Notes: generated by a model from the sequence alone, not told the origin. A stretch of DNA of 17,932 nucleotides from JBFHES01 sp041584015 (GCA_041584015.1 JBFHES010000068.1:1-17932), one strand, 5' to 3'; counted from the first letter of the stretch, positions 5,705-15,642 are shown. Made by a program: numbers and translations.

Positions 5705-8700
5705 TTATTCTTGCTCTTCAACGGGCTCTTCTTTTTGTTTAGAAGCTACCAAACTTTGATATTCTTCCATAGAACCAACAATAATCTTGTTTAGGTTTCT
5801 ACTTCCGGTACCAGCTGGTATTAAGTGACCACAGATTACATTTTCTTTCAATCCTTCAAGTCCGTCAACCTTACCTTGAATAGCTGCTTCGTTCAGTACT
5901 TTTGTTGTTTCCTGGAAAGAAGCCGCAGACATGAAACTCTTCGTTTGCAGTGCTGCTTTTGTAATTCCTTGAAGTACCTGACTTGATGTTGCAGGAACTG
6001 CATCGCGAGCTTCAATTACTTTCAAGTCTTTTCTTTTAAGAATTGAATTCTCGTCGCGTAAACGACGTGCAGTAATAATCATTCCCGGCTTCAAGCTAGT
6101 TGAATCACCAGCCTCAACAACAACTTTCTGACCATAGATGTCATCATTCTCTGTCATGAATCCCCACTTGTCAATCAATTGCTTCTCAAGGAACTTCGTA
6201 TCTCCCGGATCAACAATTTCAACCTTACGCATCATCTGACGAACGATCACCTCAAAGTGTTTGTCGTTAATCTTCACACCCTGTAGTCGGTATACTTCCT
6301 GAATCTCGTTAACTATATACTCCTGAACCTTTGTAGGACCTGCAATTGCAAGAATATCTGCCGGAGTTGTAGCTCCATCGGATAAAGCTGTACCTGCTTT
6401 TACATAGTCGCTTTGCTGAACAAGAATTTGTTTTGAGAGCGGAACAAGATATTTCTTAACCTCACCAGTTTTAGAAGTAATGATAATTTCTCTGTTACCA
6501 CGTTTGATTTTACCGAAGTTAATTTCTCCGTCAATCTCTGCAACAACAGCTGGGTTCGATGGATTTCTTGCTTCGAATAACTCGGTTACTCTTGGCAGAC
6601 CACCGGTGATATCACCAGACTTACCAACTGCACGAGGAATCTTAACAAGAACTTCACCTGTCTTCACTTCTTTACCTTCGTTAACAACAACGTGGGCACC
6701 AACCGGAAGGTTGTAAGTTTTTAGCATTTCACCATCAGCGGTAACAATCTGGATTTCCGGGTTCTTAGTTTTATCTCTGGTTTCAATAATTACTTTCTCT
6801 TTAAAACCAGTTTGCTCATCTGATTCTTCTTTAAAAGTAACACCGTCGAGTAAGTTTAAGAATGAAATTTGACCTTCAGCCTCAGAAATAATTACTGCGT
6901 TATATGGATCCCACTCACAAATAAGATCACCTTTTTTCACTTCGGTACCATTCTTAATGAATAAGCGGGCACCATACTGAATTGGTGATGTTGTAAGTGT
7001 AATATTGGTGTTTTTATCAATAATACGTAATTCAGCCAAACGACCAATTACCATGTCCATTGTTTCTCCTTCAGGACTAATTGATTCTACTGTACGTAAT
7101 TCATCAATATCAACAATACCATCGTATTTAGCTCTAATGCTATTTTCTGATGTAATGTTAGAAGCGGTACCACCAACGTGGAAGGTACGCAATGTAAGCT
7201 GTGTACCAGGTTCACCGATTGACTGTGCGGCAATTACACCAACAGCTTCACCATTCTGAACCATGCGACCTGTTGCAAGGTTACGTCCGTAACACTTGGT
7301 ACAAACACCACGTTTCGACTCACATGTTAATACCGAACGAATCTCTACCTGTTCAATGGCAGACTGATCAATGTAACGACTAATCTCTTCAGTTAATTCG
7401 CCACCAGACTTGATTATTAATTCGCCTGTATGTGGATCATAAATATCGTGAACAGTTGTACGTCCAAGAATACGATCATATAATGTTTCAACAACTTCGT
7501 CTTGATTCTTTAATGCAGTAGCAACCAGACCACGTAAAGTTCCACAGTCTTCTTCGTTGATAATTACATCTTGAGAAACGTCAACCAAACGACGAGTAAG
7601 ATAACCCGCATCCGCCGTTTTAAGTGCCGTATCCGCCAAACCTTTACGAGCACCGTGAGTAGAGATAAAGTACTCTAGTACTGATAGACCTTCCTTAAAG
7701 TTCGAAAGAATCGGGTTTTCAATAATCTCAGAACCAGTAGCACCAGATTTCTGTGGCTTCGCCATCAGACCCCTCATACCAGATAACTGACGAATCTGCT
7801 CTTTTGAACCCCTTGCACCTGAGTCAAGCATCATATATACCGGGTTGAAACCCTGCATGTCTGATGACAATTGCTTCATTAGTGTTTGAGTCAATTTAGC
7901 ATTTGTATGTGTCCAGATATCAATAATCTGATTGTAACGCTCATTATTGGTAATGAAACCCATGTTGTAGTTAGAAAGCACTTCATCAACCTGATCGTAA
8001 CCTTCTTTTACCATTACTTCCTTAGCCTCTGGAATAATTACATCATCGAGGTTAAATGAAAGACCACCGCGGAATGCCATGGTAAATCCAAGATGCTTAA
8101 TATCATCAAGGAATTTAGCGGTAGAAGCTGTACCAGTAATTTTCAGTACATTACCAATAATGTCTCTTAATGATTTTTTAGTAAGTACTTCGTTAATAAA
8201 GCCAACTTCCTGCGGTACATTCTGGTTAAAGATTACTTTACCAACAGTAGTTTCAATTAGTTTAAGAACAAGTTTACCATCTTCAATATCTTCAGTTTTA
8301 ACCTTGATAATTGAGTGCAAGTGAACTTTGCCTTCGTTATATGCAATGATTGCTTCTTCCGGAGAATAGAAAATTAATCCTTCACCCGCCATTGGATGAT
8401 CAGGTGTTCCTCTTCTTTCCTTCGTAATATAATATAGTCCTAGAACCATGTCCTGAGATGGTACAGCAATTGGAGCACCATTAGCAGGGTTAAGAATATT
8501 ATGAGAAGCTAACATTAATAGTTGTGCCTCAAGAACAGCAGCATTTCCAAGTGGTAAGTGAACCGCCATCTGGTCACCATCAAAGTCGGCGTTAAATGCC
8601 GTACACACTAGTGGGTGCAATTGAATAGCTTTACCTTCGATCAATTTTGGCTGGAAAGACTGGATACCTAAACGGTGAAGAGTAGGAGCACGGTTTAGCA

Positions 8701-10000
8701 TAACCGGATGACCTTTCAACACGTTTTCCAATACATCCCAAACAACAGGATCTTTACGGTCAACAATTTTCTTAGCAGACTTTACTGTTTTAACAATACC
8801 ACGCTCAATAAGCTTACGAATAATGAATGGCTTATAAAGCTCGGCAGCCATATCCTTAGGTATACCACATTCGTGAAGTTTCAATTCTGGTCCAACAACA
8901 ATTACCGAACGAGCAGAATAGTCAACCCTCTTACCAAGTAAGTTCTGACGGAAACGTCCTTGCTTACCTTTAAGGCTATCGCTCAACGATTTCAACGGAC
9001 GGTTAGCGTCTGTTTTAACCGCATTCGCTTTTCTTGAGTTATCGAATAATGAATCAACCGCTTCCTGTAGCATACGTTTCTCGTTACGTAGAATTACTTC
9101 AGGTGCTTTAATTTCAATTAATCGTTTCAGTCTGTTGTTTCTGATAATTACTCTACGATATAAATCGTTTAGGTCGGAAGTTGCAAAACGTCCACCATCG
9201 AGTGGTACCAACGGACGTAATTCAGGTGGAATTACCGGAACTACTTTAACGATCATCCATTCCGGACGATTACGTTTCTTTGAAGCACGGAACGCTTCAA
9301 CAACATTCAAACGCTTTAATGCTTCGTTCTTACGTTGCTGAGATGTTTCAGTGTTTGCTTTGTGTCTTAATGTGTATGATAATTCATCAAGTTCAAGTCT
9401 TTCCAATAACTGATAAAGTGCATCAGCACCCATATTGGCAATAAACTTATCTGGATGATCATCGTCAAGCAACTGATTTTCCTTTGGAAGTGTTTCTAAA
9501 ATATCTAGGTATTCTTCTTCAGTAAGAAAATCTAAATAATTGATTCCATCAGTAGCTTTTATACCTGGATTGATTACTACATATCTTTCGTAGTAGATTA
9601 TTGTATCGAGCTTTTTGGTAGGTAGTCCAAGCAAATAGCCAATTTTATTCGGCAATGATTTGAAATACCAAATATGAGCAACAGGAACCACCAATGAAAT
9701 GTGTCCCATTCTCTCGCGACGTACTTTTTTCTCTGTAACCTCTACACCACAGCGGTCGCAAACAATTCCCTTATAGCGAATTCGTTTGTATTTACCACAA
9801 TGACATTCGTAGTCCTTAACGGGACCAAAGATTCTTTCACAGAATAATCCGTCACGCTCAGGTTTATATGTACGGTAGTTAATAGTTTCTGGCTTTAATA
9901 CTTCTCCGCTTGAACGTTCCAGAATTTCTTCTGGTGAAGCTAAACCAATAGAGATTTTTGTAAAACTGCTCTTTACTTTATTATCTCTTCTGAACGCCAT
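5705..10000 (-). CDS. rpoC: RNA polymerase beta' subunit
   Basis: Largest subunit of bacterial RNA polymerase, forming the clamp and holding the catalytic Mg. The active-site motif NADFDGDQMAVH begins at residue 470, with its three aspartates intact. The N-terminal zinc site has Cys66, Cys68, Cys81 and Cys84 (CHCG...CDRCG). The second zinc site has Cys819, Cys893, Cys900 and Cys903. The opening (SIGLASPEEILERSSGEV...KPETINYRTYKPE) is typical of Bacteroidetes beta'. The 1431-residue length matches a full-size protein without truncation. The ATG at 10000 gives the expected MAFRR start. An AAGGAC sequence sits 6 bases upstream, one of the few SD-like sites here. It follows rpoB after 73 bases that contain a terminator-like hairpin, and a strong terminator closes the transcript. 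Confidence 0.99.
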   Translation of the reverse strand: MAFRRDNKVKSSFTKISIGLASPEEILERSSGEVLKPETINYRTYKPERDGLFCERIFGPVKDYECHCGKYKRIRYKGIVCDRCGVEVTEKKVRRERMGHISLVVPVAHIWYFKSLPNKIGYLLGLPTKKLDTIIYYERYVVINPGIKATDGINYLDFLTEEEYLDILETLPKENQLLDDDHPDKFIANMGADALYQLLERLELDELSYTLRHKANTETSQQRKNEALKRLNVVEAFRASKKRNRPEWMIVKVVPVIPPELRPLVPLDGGRFATSDLNDLYRRVIIRNNRLKRLIEIKAPEVILRNEKRMLQEAVDSLFDNSRKANAVKTDANRPLKSLSDSLKGKQGRFRQNLLGKRVDYSARSVIVVGPELKLHECGIPKDMAAELYKPFIIRKLIERGIVKTVKSAKKIVDRKDPVVWDVLENVLKGHPVMLNRAPTLHRLGIQSFQPKLIEGKAIQLHPLVCTAFNADFDGDQMAVHLPLGNAAVLEAQLLMLASHNILNPANGAPIAVPSQDMVLGLYYITKERRGTPDHPMAGEGLIFYSPEEAIIAYNEGKVHLHSIIKVKTEDIEDGKLVLKLIETTVGKVIFNQNVPQEVGFINEVLTKKSLRDIIGNVLKITGTASTAKFLDDIKHLGFTMAFRGGLSFNLDDVIIPEAKEVMVKEGYDQVDEVLSNYNMGFITNNERYNQIIDIWTHTNAKLTQTLMKQLSSDMQGFNPVYMMLDSGARGSKEQIRQLSGMRGLMAKPQKSGATGSEIIENPILSNFKEGLSVLEYFISTHGARKGLADTALKTADAGYLTRRLVDVSQDVIINEEDCGTLRGLVATALKNQDEVVETLYDRILGRTTVHDIYDPHTGELIIKSGGELTEEISRYIDQSAIEQVEIRSVLTCESKRGVCTKCYGRNLATGRMVQNGEAVGVIAAQSIGEPGTQLTLRTFHVGGTASNITSENSIRAKYDGIVDIDELRTVESISPEGETMDMVIGRLAELRIIDKNTNITLTTSPIQYGARLFIKNGTEVKKGDLICEWDPYNAVIISEAEGQISFLNLLDGVTFKEESDEQTGFKEKVIIETRDKTKNPEIQIVTADGEMLKTYNLPVGAHVVVNEGKEVKTGEVLVKIPRAVGKSGDITGGLPRVTELFEARNPSNPAVVAEIDGEINFGKIKRGNREIIITSKTGEVKKYLVPLSKQILVQQSDYVKAGTALSDGATTPADILAIAGPTKVQEYIVNEIQEVYRLQGVKINDKHFEVIVRQMMRKVEIVDPGDTKFLEKQLIDKWGFMTENDDIYGQKVVVEAGDSTSLKPGMIITARRLRDENSILKRKDLKVIEARDAVPATSSQVLQGITKAALQTKSFMSAASFQETTKVLNEAAIQGKVDGLEGLKENVICGHLIPAGTGSRNLNKIIVGSMEEYQSLVASKQKEEPVEEQE

Positions 10001-10031
10001 ATTATTGTCCTTTTTTAATTATTAACAGGAT

Positions 10032-10068
10032 AAAAAAAATCACAAAAGCGGATTATACAATCCGCTTT
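10032..10068 (-). terminator. Terminator-like hairpin between rpoB and rpoC
   Basis: A perfect 10-bp stem (10045-10054 with 10059-10068; AAAGCGGATT/AATCCGCTTT) with a 4-base loop lies just after the rpoB stop. On the minus strand it is followed by TTTTGTGA and then eight T (10032-10039). The interrupted T run suggests partial termination or an RNA-processing/stability element rather than a full stop, since rpoC lies downstream. Confidence 0.65.
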
Positions 10069-10073
10069 AATTC

Positions 10074-13000
10074 TTAGTCAAGATTTACACTTAACCCAAG
10101 TCCTCTAAGTTCATGTAGCAATACATTTAAAGATTCTGGAATACCAGGAGCTGGCATTGGTTCACCCTTAACAATTGCTTCATAAGCTTTGGCTCTTCCG
10201 ATAACATCATCTGATTTTACGGTAAGGATTTCCTGAAGAATATTTGCTGCACCGAATGCTTCGAGTGCCCAAACCTCCATCTCTCCAAATCGCTGACCAC
10301 CAAACTGTGCTTTACCACCAAGAGGCTGCTGAGTAATAAGAGAGTACGGTCCGATTGAACGGGCGTGCATCTTATCATCTACCATGTGACCTAGCTTAAT
10401 CATATAAATAACACCTACAGTTGCTGGCTGATCGAAACGCTGACCAGTTCCACCATCATATAAGTATGACTTACCATAACGTGGCACACCGGCTTTATCG
10501 GTTTGCTCATTAATCTGGTCAAGTGATGCTCCGTCGAAAATAGGTGTAGCAAACTTGAGTCCTAGCTCTTTTCCTGCCCAACCAAGTACGGTTTCATAAA
10601 TCTGTCCAAGGTTCATCCTTGATGGTACACCAAGTGGATTCAATACAATATCAACCGGAGTTCCATCTTCGAGGAATGGCATATCTTCAGCACGCACAAT
10701 CTTAGCAACAATACCTTTGTTACCATGACGTCCCGCCATTTTATCACCAACCTTAACTTTACGTTTCTTAGCAATGTATACTTTAGCTAATTTGATGATA
10801 CCTGCTGGTAACTCATCGCCAATTGTTACATTGTATTTTTCACGCTTATTATCCGCTTCGTACTCCTTATGCTTGGTAGTATAATTATGAAGCAATAATT
10901 TAATAAGGTCGTTCTTAGACTTGTCTGTTGTCCATTTGTTAGGATTCACATTCAAGTAATCTATTTCGGTAAGTAATTTCTGAGTGAACTTGGTTCCTTT
11001 AGGAATTACATCTTCGTTATAGTAGTTTTTAACACCTTGCGATGTTTTACCATTCACAAGAGCAAATAGTTTTTCAACTAAACGGCCATCAAGAGTAGCA
11101 ATACGTTGTTCAAGTCTTTCATCGATTTTCTCGATTTTAGGCTTGTCAGTAGTTTTAATCTTTCTGTCCTTAACTGCTCGTGAGAATAATTTCTTTTCAA
11201 TAACAACACCTTGTAATGATGGAGAAGCTTTTAAAGAAGCATCTTTAACATCGCCGGCTTTATCACCAAAAATTGCACGAAGTAATTTTTCTTCAGGAGA
11301 AGGATCTGATTCACCTTTTGGTGTAATCTTACCAATAAGAATATCGCCAGGCTTAACAACAGCACCAATTCTGATTAGTCCGTTCTCGTCAAGATTCTTT
11401 GTAGCTTCTTCGCTCACATTAGGAATATCAGAAGTAAGTTCTTCTAATCCTCTTTTTGTGTCACGAACTTCAAGTGTATATTCATCAATATGAATTGAAG
11501 TAAATACATCTTCGCGAACTACTCGTTCAGAAATTACAATTGCATCCTCAAAGTTATATCCTTTCCAAGGCATGAATGCCACTTTCAGGTTACGACCTAG
11601 TGCAAGTTCTCCTTGCTCTGTTCCGTATCCTTCAGAAAGAATCTGACCTTTGACAACTCGTTCACCTTTCGATACAATCGGACGAAGGTTAACAGTTGTA
11701 TTTTGGTTTGTTTTCTTGAACTTATGTAATAGGTAACGCTTAATGTCATCATCAAAACTTACAAATCGATCATTGTCTGATCTATCGTACTTAATAACAA
11801 TTTCGTTGGCGTCAACATATTCAACAATACCTTCACCTTCAGCGGTAATTAGGTTTCTTGAATCTCTTGCAGCAATTGCCTCAATACCTGTTCCTACAAT
11901 TGGAGCTTCAGGTACTAACAATGGCACTGCCTGGCGCATCATGTTCGATCCCATCAATGCACGGTTTGCATCATCGTGCTCAAGGAATGGAATTAGCGAT
12001 GCAGCTATAGAGGCAATCTGGTTTGGAGCAACGTCCATTAGATCTACTTCTTCCGGAGTAGAAACTGGATAGTCTGCTTCAAGTCTTGATTTAATTCGCT
12101 TGTTTACGAAATTACCATCTTCTTTAAAAGGAGCATTTGCTTGTGCAATAATTTTACTCTCTTCTTCTTCTGCACTCAGATAGATAATTTTCTCATTGTC
12201 GAGAACAATCTTACCATCTTCAACTGCACGGTATGGCGTTTCAATAAATCCAAGGTCGTTAATCTTTGCATAAACACATAATGAAGAGATCAAACCAATG
12301 TTTGGTCCCTCAGGTGTTTCAATTGGGCAAAGACGGCCATAATGTGTATAGTGAACATCTCGAACCTCGAAACCTGCTCTCTCTCTTGAGAGACCACCTG
12401 GTCCAAGAGCTGACATTCTACGTTTGTGAGTCATCTCGGCTAATGGATTTGTTTGATCCATAAACTGCGACAACTGGTTTGTTCCGAAGAACGAGTTGAT
12501 AACAGAAGAAAGTGTTTTTGAGTTGATCAGATCGATAGGAGTGAAAACCTCATTATCACGAACGTTCATACGCTCTCTGATGGTACGTGCCATTCTTGCT
12601 AAACCAACACCAAATTGGTTTCCAAGTTGCTCGCCAACTGTTCTTACACGTCTGTTACTTAAGTGGTCAATATCATCTACATCAGTTTTCGAATTGATCA
12701 ATTCAATAAGGTACTTGATGATCATGATAATATCTTCCTTTGTTAACACTTTTGTGTCAACAGGTGTGTTCAGATTCAGTTTTTTATTAATTCTGTATCT
12801 TCCCACTTCACCTAAATCGTAACGCTTATCTGAGAAGAATAACTTATCGATTACGTCGCGAGCAGTTGCGTCATCTGGTGGTTCAGAGTTTCTCAACTGA
12901 CGGTAAATATAAAGAACCGCTTCTTTTTCAGAGTTACACGGGTCTTTTTGTAGTGTATTATATATAATTGCGAAATCGGCTAAATTTTGATTCTCTTTGT

Positions 13001-13874
13001 GTAAAAGAATGGTCTTTGAACCTGAATCAACAATAGCTTCGATATGATCGTTTTCTATTACAGTTTCGCGATCGATAATAACTTCGTTTCTTTCAATAGA
13101 TACAACTTCACCTGTATCTTCATCAACGAAATCTTCAACCCACGATTTCAATACCCTTGCAGCCAGTTTGCGACCAACTACTTTTTTCAAACCTGTTTTG
13201 GAAACTTTAAGTTCGTCGGCAAGGTCGAAAATTTCCAGAATATCTTTATCACTTTCGTAGCCAATAGCACGAAGAAGTGTGGTTACCGGTAATTTCTTTT
13301 TCCTATCGATATAAGCGTACATTACGCTGTTTATGTCGGTAGCAAATTCAATCCAGGAACCTTTAAATGGGATAATTCTGGCTGAGTAAAGTTTAGTACC
13401 ATTAGCATGAACACTCTGGCCAAAAAATACACCAGGTGATCTGTGTAACTGCGACACAACAACTCTTTCAGCACCATTCACAACGAATGAGCCTTTAGGA
13501 GTCATGTAAGGAACAGTACCTAAGTACACATCTTGAATTACGGTATCAAAATCTTCGTGCTCAGGGTCGGTACAGTATAATTTTAATTTTGCCTTTAGAG
13601 GAACAGAATAGGTAAGTCCTCTTTCAATACACTCATCGATAGAGTATCGAGGTGGATCTATAGAATAATCGAGAAATTCCAATACAAAGTTGTTCCTTGT
13701 ATCTGTGATAGGGAAATTCTCCATAAATACCTGATTCAAAGACTCGGTTCTCCTTCTTTCGGGAGTCGTGTTTAATTGAAAGAATTCAGTAAATGATTTT
13801 AACTGAATTTCAAGAAAATCAGGATATTCTAATTTATTTTTTATGGATGAAAAGTTAATTCTTTCAGAAGACAT
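10074..13874 (-). CDS. rpoB: RNA polymerase beta subunit
   Basis: Second-largest subunit of RNA polymerase, pairing with RpoC to form the active cleft and bind rifampicin. The rifampicin-region sequence starts at Ser469 (SQFMDQTNP) and continues THKRRMSALGPGG. Asp473, His483 and Ser488 correspond to E. coli Asp516, His526 and Ser531, so the common resistance positions are wild type. RAGFEVRDVHYTHYGRLCP and IETPEGPNIGLI follow as in other beta subunits. The C-terminal part has MAGRHGNKG and GGKAQFGGQRFGEMEVWALEA motifs. The 1266-residue length is usual for Bacteroidetes. ATG 13874 gives MSSERINFSS, with no obvious SD site. A hairpin in the 99-base gap after rplL suggests attenuation into rpoB. 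Confidence 0.99.
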   Translation of the reverse strand: MSSERINFSSIKNKLEYPDFLEIQLKSFTEFFQLNTTPERRRTESLNQVFMENFPITDTRNNFVLEFLDYSIDPPRYSIDECIERGLTYSVPLKAKLKLYCTDPEHEDFDTVIQDVYLGTVPYMTPKGSFVVNGAERVVVSQLHRSPGVFFGQSVHANGTKLYSARIIPFKGSWIEFATDINSVMYAYIDRKKKLPVTTLLRAIGYESDKDILEIFDLADELKVSKTGLKKVVGRKLAARVLKSWVEDFVDEDTGEVVSIERNEVIIDRETVIENDHIEAIVDSGSKTILLHKENQNLADFAIIYNTLQKDPCNSEKEAVLYIYRQLRNSEPPDDATARDVIDKLFFSDKRYDLGEVGRYRINKKLNLNTPVDTKVLTKEDIIMIIKYLIELINSKTDVDDIDHLSNRRVRTVGEQLGNQFGVGLARMARTIRERMNVRDNEVFTPIDLINSKTLSSVINSFFGTNQLSQFMDQTNPLAEMTHKRRMSALGPGGLSRERAGFEVRDVHYTHYGRLCPIETPEGPNIGLISSLCVYAKINDLGFIETPYRAVEDGKIVLDNEKIIYLSAEEEESKIIAQANAPFKEDGNFVNKRIKSRLEADYPVSTPEEVDLMDVAPNQIASIAASLIPFLEHDDANRALMGSNMMRQAVPLLVPEAPIVGTGIEAIAARDSRNLITAEGEGIVEYVDANEIVIKYDRSDNDRFVSFDDDIKRYLLHKFKKTNQNTTVNLRPIVSKGERVVKGQILSEGYGTEQGELALGRNLKVAFMPWKGYNFEDAIVISERVVREDVFTSIHIDEYTLEVRDTKRGLEELTSDIPNVSEEATKNLDENGLIRIGAVVKPGDILIGKITPKGESDPSPEEKLLRAIFGDKAGDVKDASLKASPSLQGVVIEKKLFSRAVKDRKIKTTDKPKIEKIDERLEQRIATLDGRLVEKLFALVNGKTSQGVKNYYNEDVIPKGTKFTQKLLTEIDYLNVNPNKWTTDKSKNDLIKLLLHNYTTKHKEYEADNKREKYNVTIGDELPAGIIKLAKVYIAKKRKVKVGDKMAGRHGNKGIVAKIVRAEDMPFLEDGTPVDIVLNPLGVPSRMNLGQIYETVLGWAGKELGLKFATPIFDGASLDQINEQTDKAGVPRYGKSYLYDGGTGQRFDQPATVGVIYMIKLGHMVDDKMHARSIGPYSLITQQPLGGKAQFGGQRFGEMEVWALEAFGAANILQEILTVKSDDVIGRAKAYEAIVKGEPMPAPGIPESLNVLLHELRGLGLSVNLD

Positions 13875-13909
13875 TGGAAGACTTATTAAGTAAAACTTTT
13901 TATAACAAC

Positions 13910-13945
13910 AAAAAGGCTTAATCCCGATATGCTCGGGACTAAACC
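13910..13945 (-). terminator. Attenuator-like hairpin between rplL and rpoB
   Basis: A 13-bp stem (13915-13927 with 13933-13945; core TCCCGA/TCGGGA, two G-U pairs in RNA) has a 5-base loop and is followed on the minus strand by TTTTTG. It begins 29 bases after the rplL stop. In E. coli a partial terminator in the same position sets the lower expression of rpoBC relative to the ribosomal proteins; the same role is inferred here. Confidence 0.75.
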
Positions 13946-13973
13946 CACAAAACCTTATTATATAGGTGTTGCC

Positions 13974-14348
13974 TTACTTAAGTTCAACTTCAGCTCCAGC
14001 CTCTTCTAATTTAGCCTTTAAAGCTTCTGCTTCATCTTTTGGTGCACCTTCCTTAAGAGGAGCTGGCGCAGCGTCTACAACACCTTTTGCTTCTTTCAAT
14101 CCTAAGCCAGTTAATTCTTTTACTAACTTAACAATTTGTAATTTAGCACTACCTGCTGAAACTAGAATTACATCAAATTCTGTTTTTTCTTCAACAGCAG
14201 CTGCTTCACCACCAGCAGGACCCGCAACTGCAACAGCCGCAGCTGCTGGCTCGATTCCGTGCTCTTCCTTCAATATTTCAGCCAATTCGTTAACTTCTTT
14301 TACAGTTAGGTTAACTAATTGTTCTGCAAATGCTTTTAAATCTGCCAT
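13974..14348 (-). CDS. rplL: Ribosomal protein bL12 (L7/L12)
   Basis: Stalk protein of the 50S subunit, present in several copies and recruiting elongation factors to the ribosome. The 124 residues show the expected order: an N-terminal dimerisation helix pair (1-35, LKAFAEQLVNLTVKEVNELAEIL), an Ala/Gly/Val-rich hinge at about 36-53, and the C-terminal factor-binding domain from EKTEFDVILV. The latter includes the conserved KLQIVKLVKELTGLGLKEAK and the closing EAGAEVELK. It follows rplJ by 35 bases. L10 and L12 form one complex, so the adjacency is functional. Confidence 0.98.
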   Translation of the reverse strand: MADLKAFAEQLVNLTVKEVNELAEILKEEHGIEPAAAAVAVAGPAGGEAAAVEEKTEFDVILVSAGSAKLQIVKLVKELTGLGLKEAKGVVDAAPAPLKEGAPKDEAEALKAKLEEAGAEVELK

Positions 14349-14383
14349 TTTAATAGATTTTAAAATTGTGTACTAATTTTTAC

Positions 14384-14905
14384 TTACTCTTTTTTACTCA
14401 ACGTTTCCAATACACCATGTAAGATGCTTCCACCTGATTGTAGGGCAGAAACAACGTTCTTCGCTGGTGATTGAAGAAGTGCAACAATATCAGCAACGAG
14501 TTCATCTTTCGATTTAAGAGCGCTTAACGCGTCTAGCTTATCGTCGCCGAGATAAATTGACTCTTCTACGAATGCCGCTTTAACAAGTGGCTTTTCGTGT
14601 TTTTTCTTGCGAAATTCTTTGATAACTTTTGCCGGAACATTAGCTGTCTCGGTAAACATTATAGCAGATGATCCCTTTAAGGCACCATTAATCTCCTCAT
14701 AATCTCCACCTTTCTTATCAAGAGCCTTAATGAATAGGGTGTTTTTAACTACTATTAGTTTAACACCTTTTTCAAAACAGGCGCGTCTTAGATCACTGGT
14801 ATCTTCAGCATTTAAGCCTTCGATATCAGTAACATAAAAGTGCTTGTAAGTTTCCAGTTGTTCAACAAGGTTACCAATAATCGCTGATTTGTCTTCTCGT
14901 TTCAT
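14384..14905 (-). CDS. rplJ: Ribosomal protein uL10
   Basis: Base of the 50S stalk; binds 23S rRNA through its N-terminal domain and L12 dimers through its C-terminal helix. The 173 residues start with KREDKSAIIGNLVEQLE and contain the family-typical segments GLNAEDTSDLRRACFEKG, VVKNTLFIKAL and LKGSSAIMFT. The C-terminal part (SALKSKDELVADIVALLQSP) precedes a helix suited to L12 binding. It starts 22 bases after rplA, so no long L10-type leader is visible between them. An AAGGAG sequence lies 11 bases before the ATG. Confidence 0.97.
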   Translation of the reverse strand: MKREDKSAIIGNLVEQLETYKHFYVTDIEGLNAEDTSDLRRACFEKGVKLIVVKNTLFIKALDKKGGDYEEINGALKGSSAIMFTETANVPAKVIKEFRKKKHEKPLVKAAFVEESIYLGDDKLDALSALKSKDELVADIVALLQSPAKNVVSALQSGGSILHGVLETLSKKE

Positions 14906-14916
14906 CTTTCTCGAAA

Positions 14917-14922
14917 CTCCTT
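14917..14922 (-). promoter_or_regulatory. SD-like site before rplJ
   Basis: AAGGAG, 11 bases upstream of the rplJ ATG. Notable because most genes in this window, as in Bacteroidetes generally, lack such a site. Confidence 0.45.
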
Positions 14923-14927
14923 ATTAA

Positions 14928-15623
14928 TTAATCAACTGCCGACTTTGCATCTATTTGAATTCCAGGACTCATTGTACTGGAAATAAATAGGCTTCTAACA
15001 TACGTACCTTTTGCAGAAGCAGGTTTTAGTTTCATAATAGTACTTACTAATTCTTTGGCATTGTCTACAATCTGGTCTTCATTAAATGAAACTTTGCCTA
15101 TGGAAGCGTGAATTATCCCGTACTTGTCAACCTTAAAGTCGATTTTACCAGATTTAACCTCTTTAACAGCTTTACCAATTTCCATGGTTACAGTACCACT
15201 CTTTGGGTTTGGCATTAAACCTCTAGGACCTAAAATTCGTCCAATTGGTCCAACTTTACCCATTACTGGTGGCATGGTGATGATTACATCAACATCTGTC
15301 CAGCCGTCTTTAATTTTTTGTATATATTCGTCTAATCCTACGTAATCAGCTCCAGCTTCTTTTGCTTCAGCTTCTTTGTCAGGAGTACATAATACTAATA
15401 CTTTTTTCTCTTTACCAGTTCCGTGTGGTAGGGTAGTAATACCTCTTACCATTTGGTTTGCTTTACGTGGATCTACACCAAGCCTGATATCCATATCGAC
15501 AGATGCATCGAATTTGGTTTTAGTTACTGCTTTCAGAATTGAAGCTGCTTCGTTAAGAGTATAAGCTTTTTCTGCATCAATTTTTTCAATTGCAGCTTTC
15601 TTATTTTTAGTCATTTTAGCCAT
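14928..15623 (-). CDS. rplA: Ribosomal protein uL1
   Basis: 50S protein of the L1 stalk, which moves with E-site tRNA; in many bacteria it also represses its own rplK-rplA mRNA. The 231 residues have the family signatures VRGITTLPHGTGKEK (59-73), the glycine/proline-rich IGRILGPRGLMPNPKSGTV (128-145), and SIGKVSFNEDQI in the C-terminal part. A second in-frame ATG (Met4) exists; the first is chosen because MAKMTKNKK is the usual form. It follows rplK by 19 bases. I did not find a clear copy of an L1 rRNA-like binding site in the rplK leader. Confidence 0.98.
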   Translation of the reverse strand: MAKMTKNKKAAIEKIDAEKAYTLNEAASILKAVTKTKFDASVDMDIRLGVDPRKANQMVRGITTLPHGTGKEKKVLVLCTPDKEAEAKEAGADYVGLDEYIQKIKDGWTDVDVIITMPPVMGKVGPIGRILGPRGLMPNPKSGTVTMEIGKAVKEVKSGKIDFKVDKYGIIHASIGKVSFNEDQIVDNAKELVSTIMKLKPASAKGTYVRSLFISSTMSPGIQIDAKSAVD

Positions 15624-15642
15624 TTCCGCTCAGGTATTAAAA

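Noticed and set aside
12410..12470. Possible rifampicin-resistance substitution in rpoB
   Set aside because: The residues equivalent to E. coli Asp516, His526 and Ser531 are unchanged; other differences in the region look like ordinary lineage variation.
6480..13292. Several plus-strand ORFs of 60-116 residues across rpoC and rpoB
   Set aside because: All are antisense to well-conserved polymerase genes, with low-complexity or Ser-rich translations and no independent support.
13966..14376. 136-residue plus-strand ORF opposite rplL
   Set aside because: It is antisense to the Ala-rich rplL coding sequence, which favours long opposite frames. It shows no recognisable domain.
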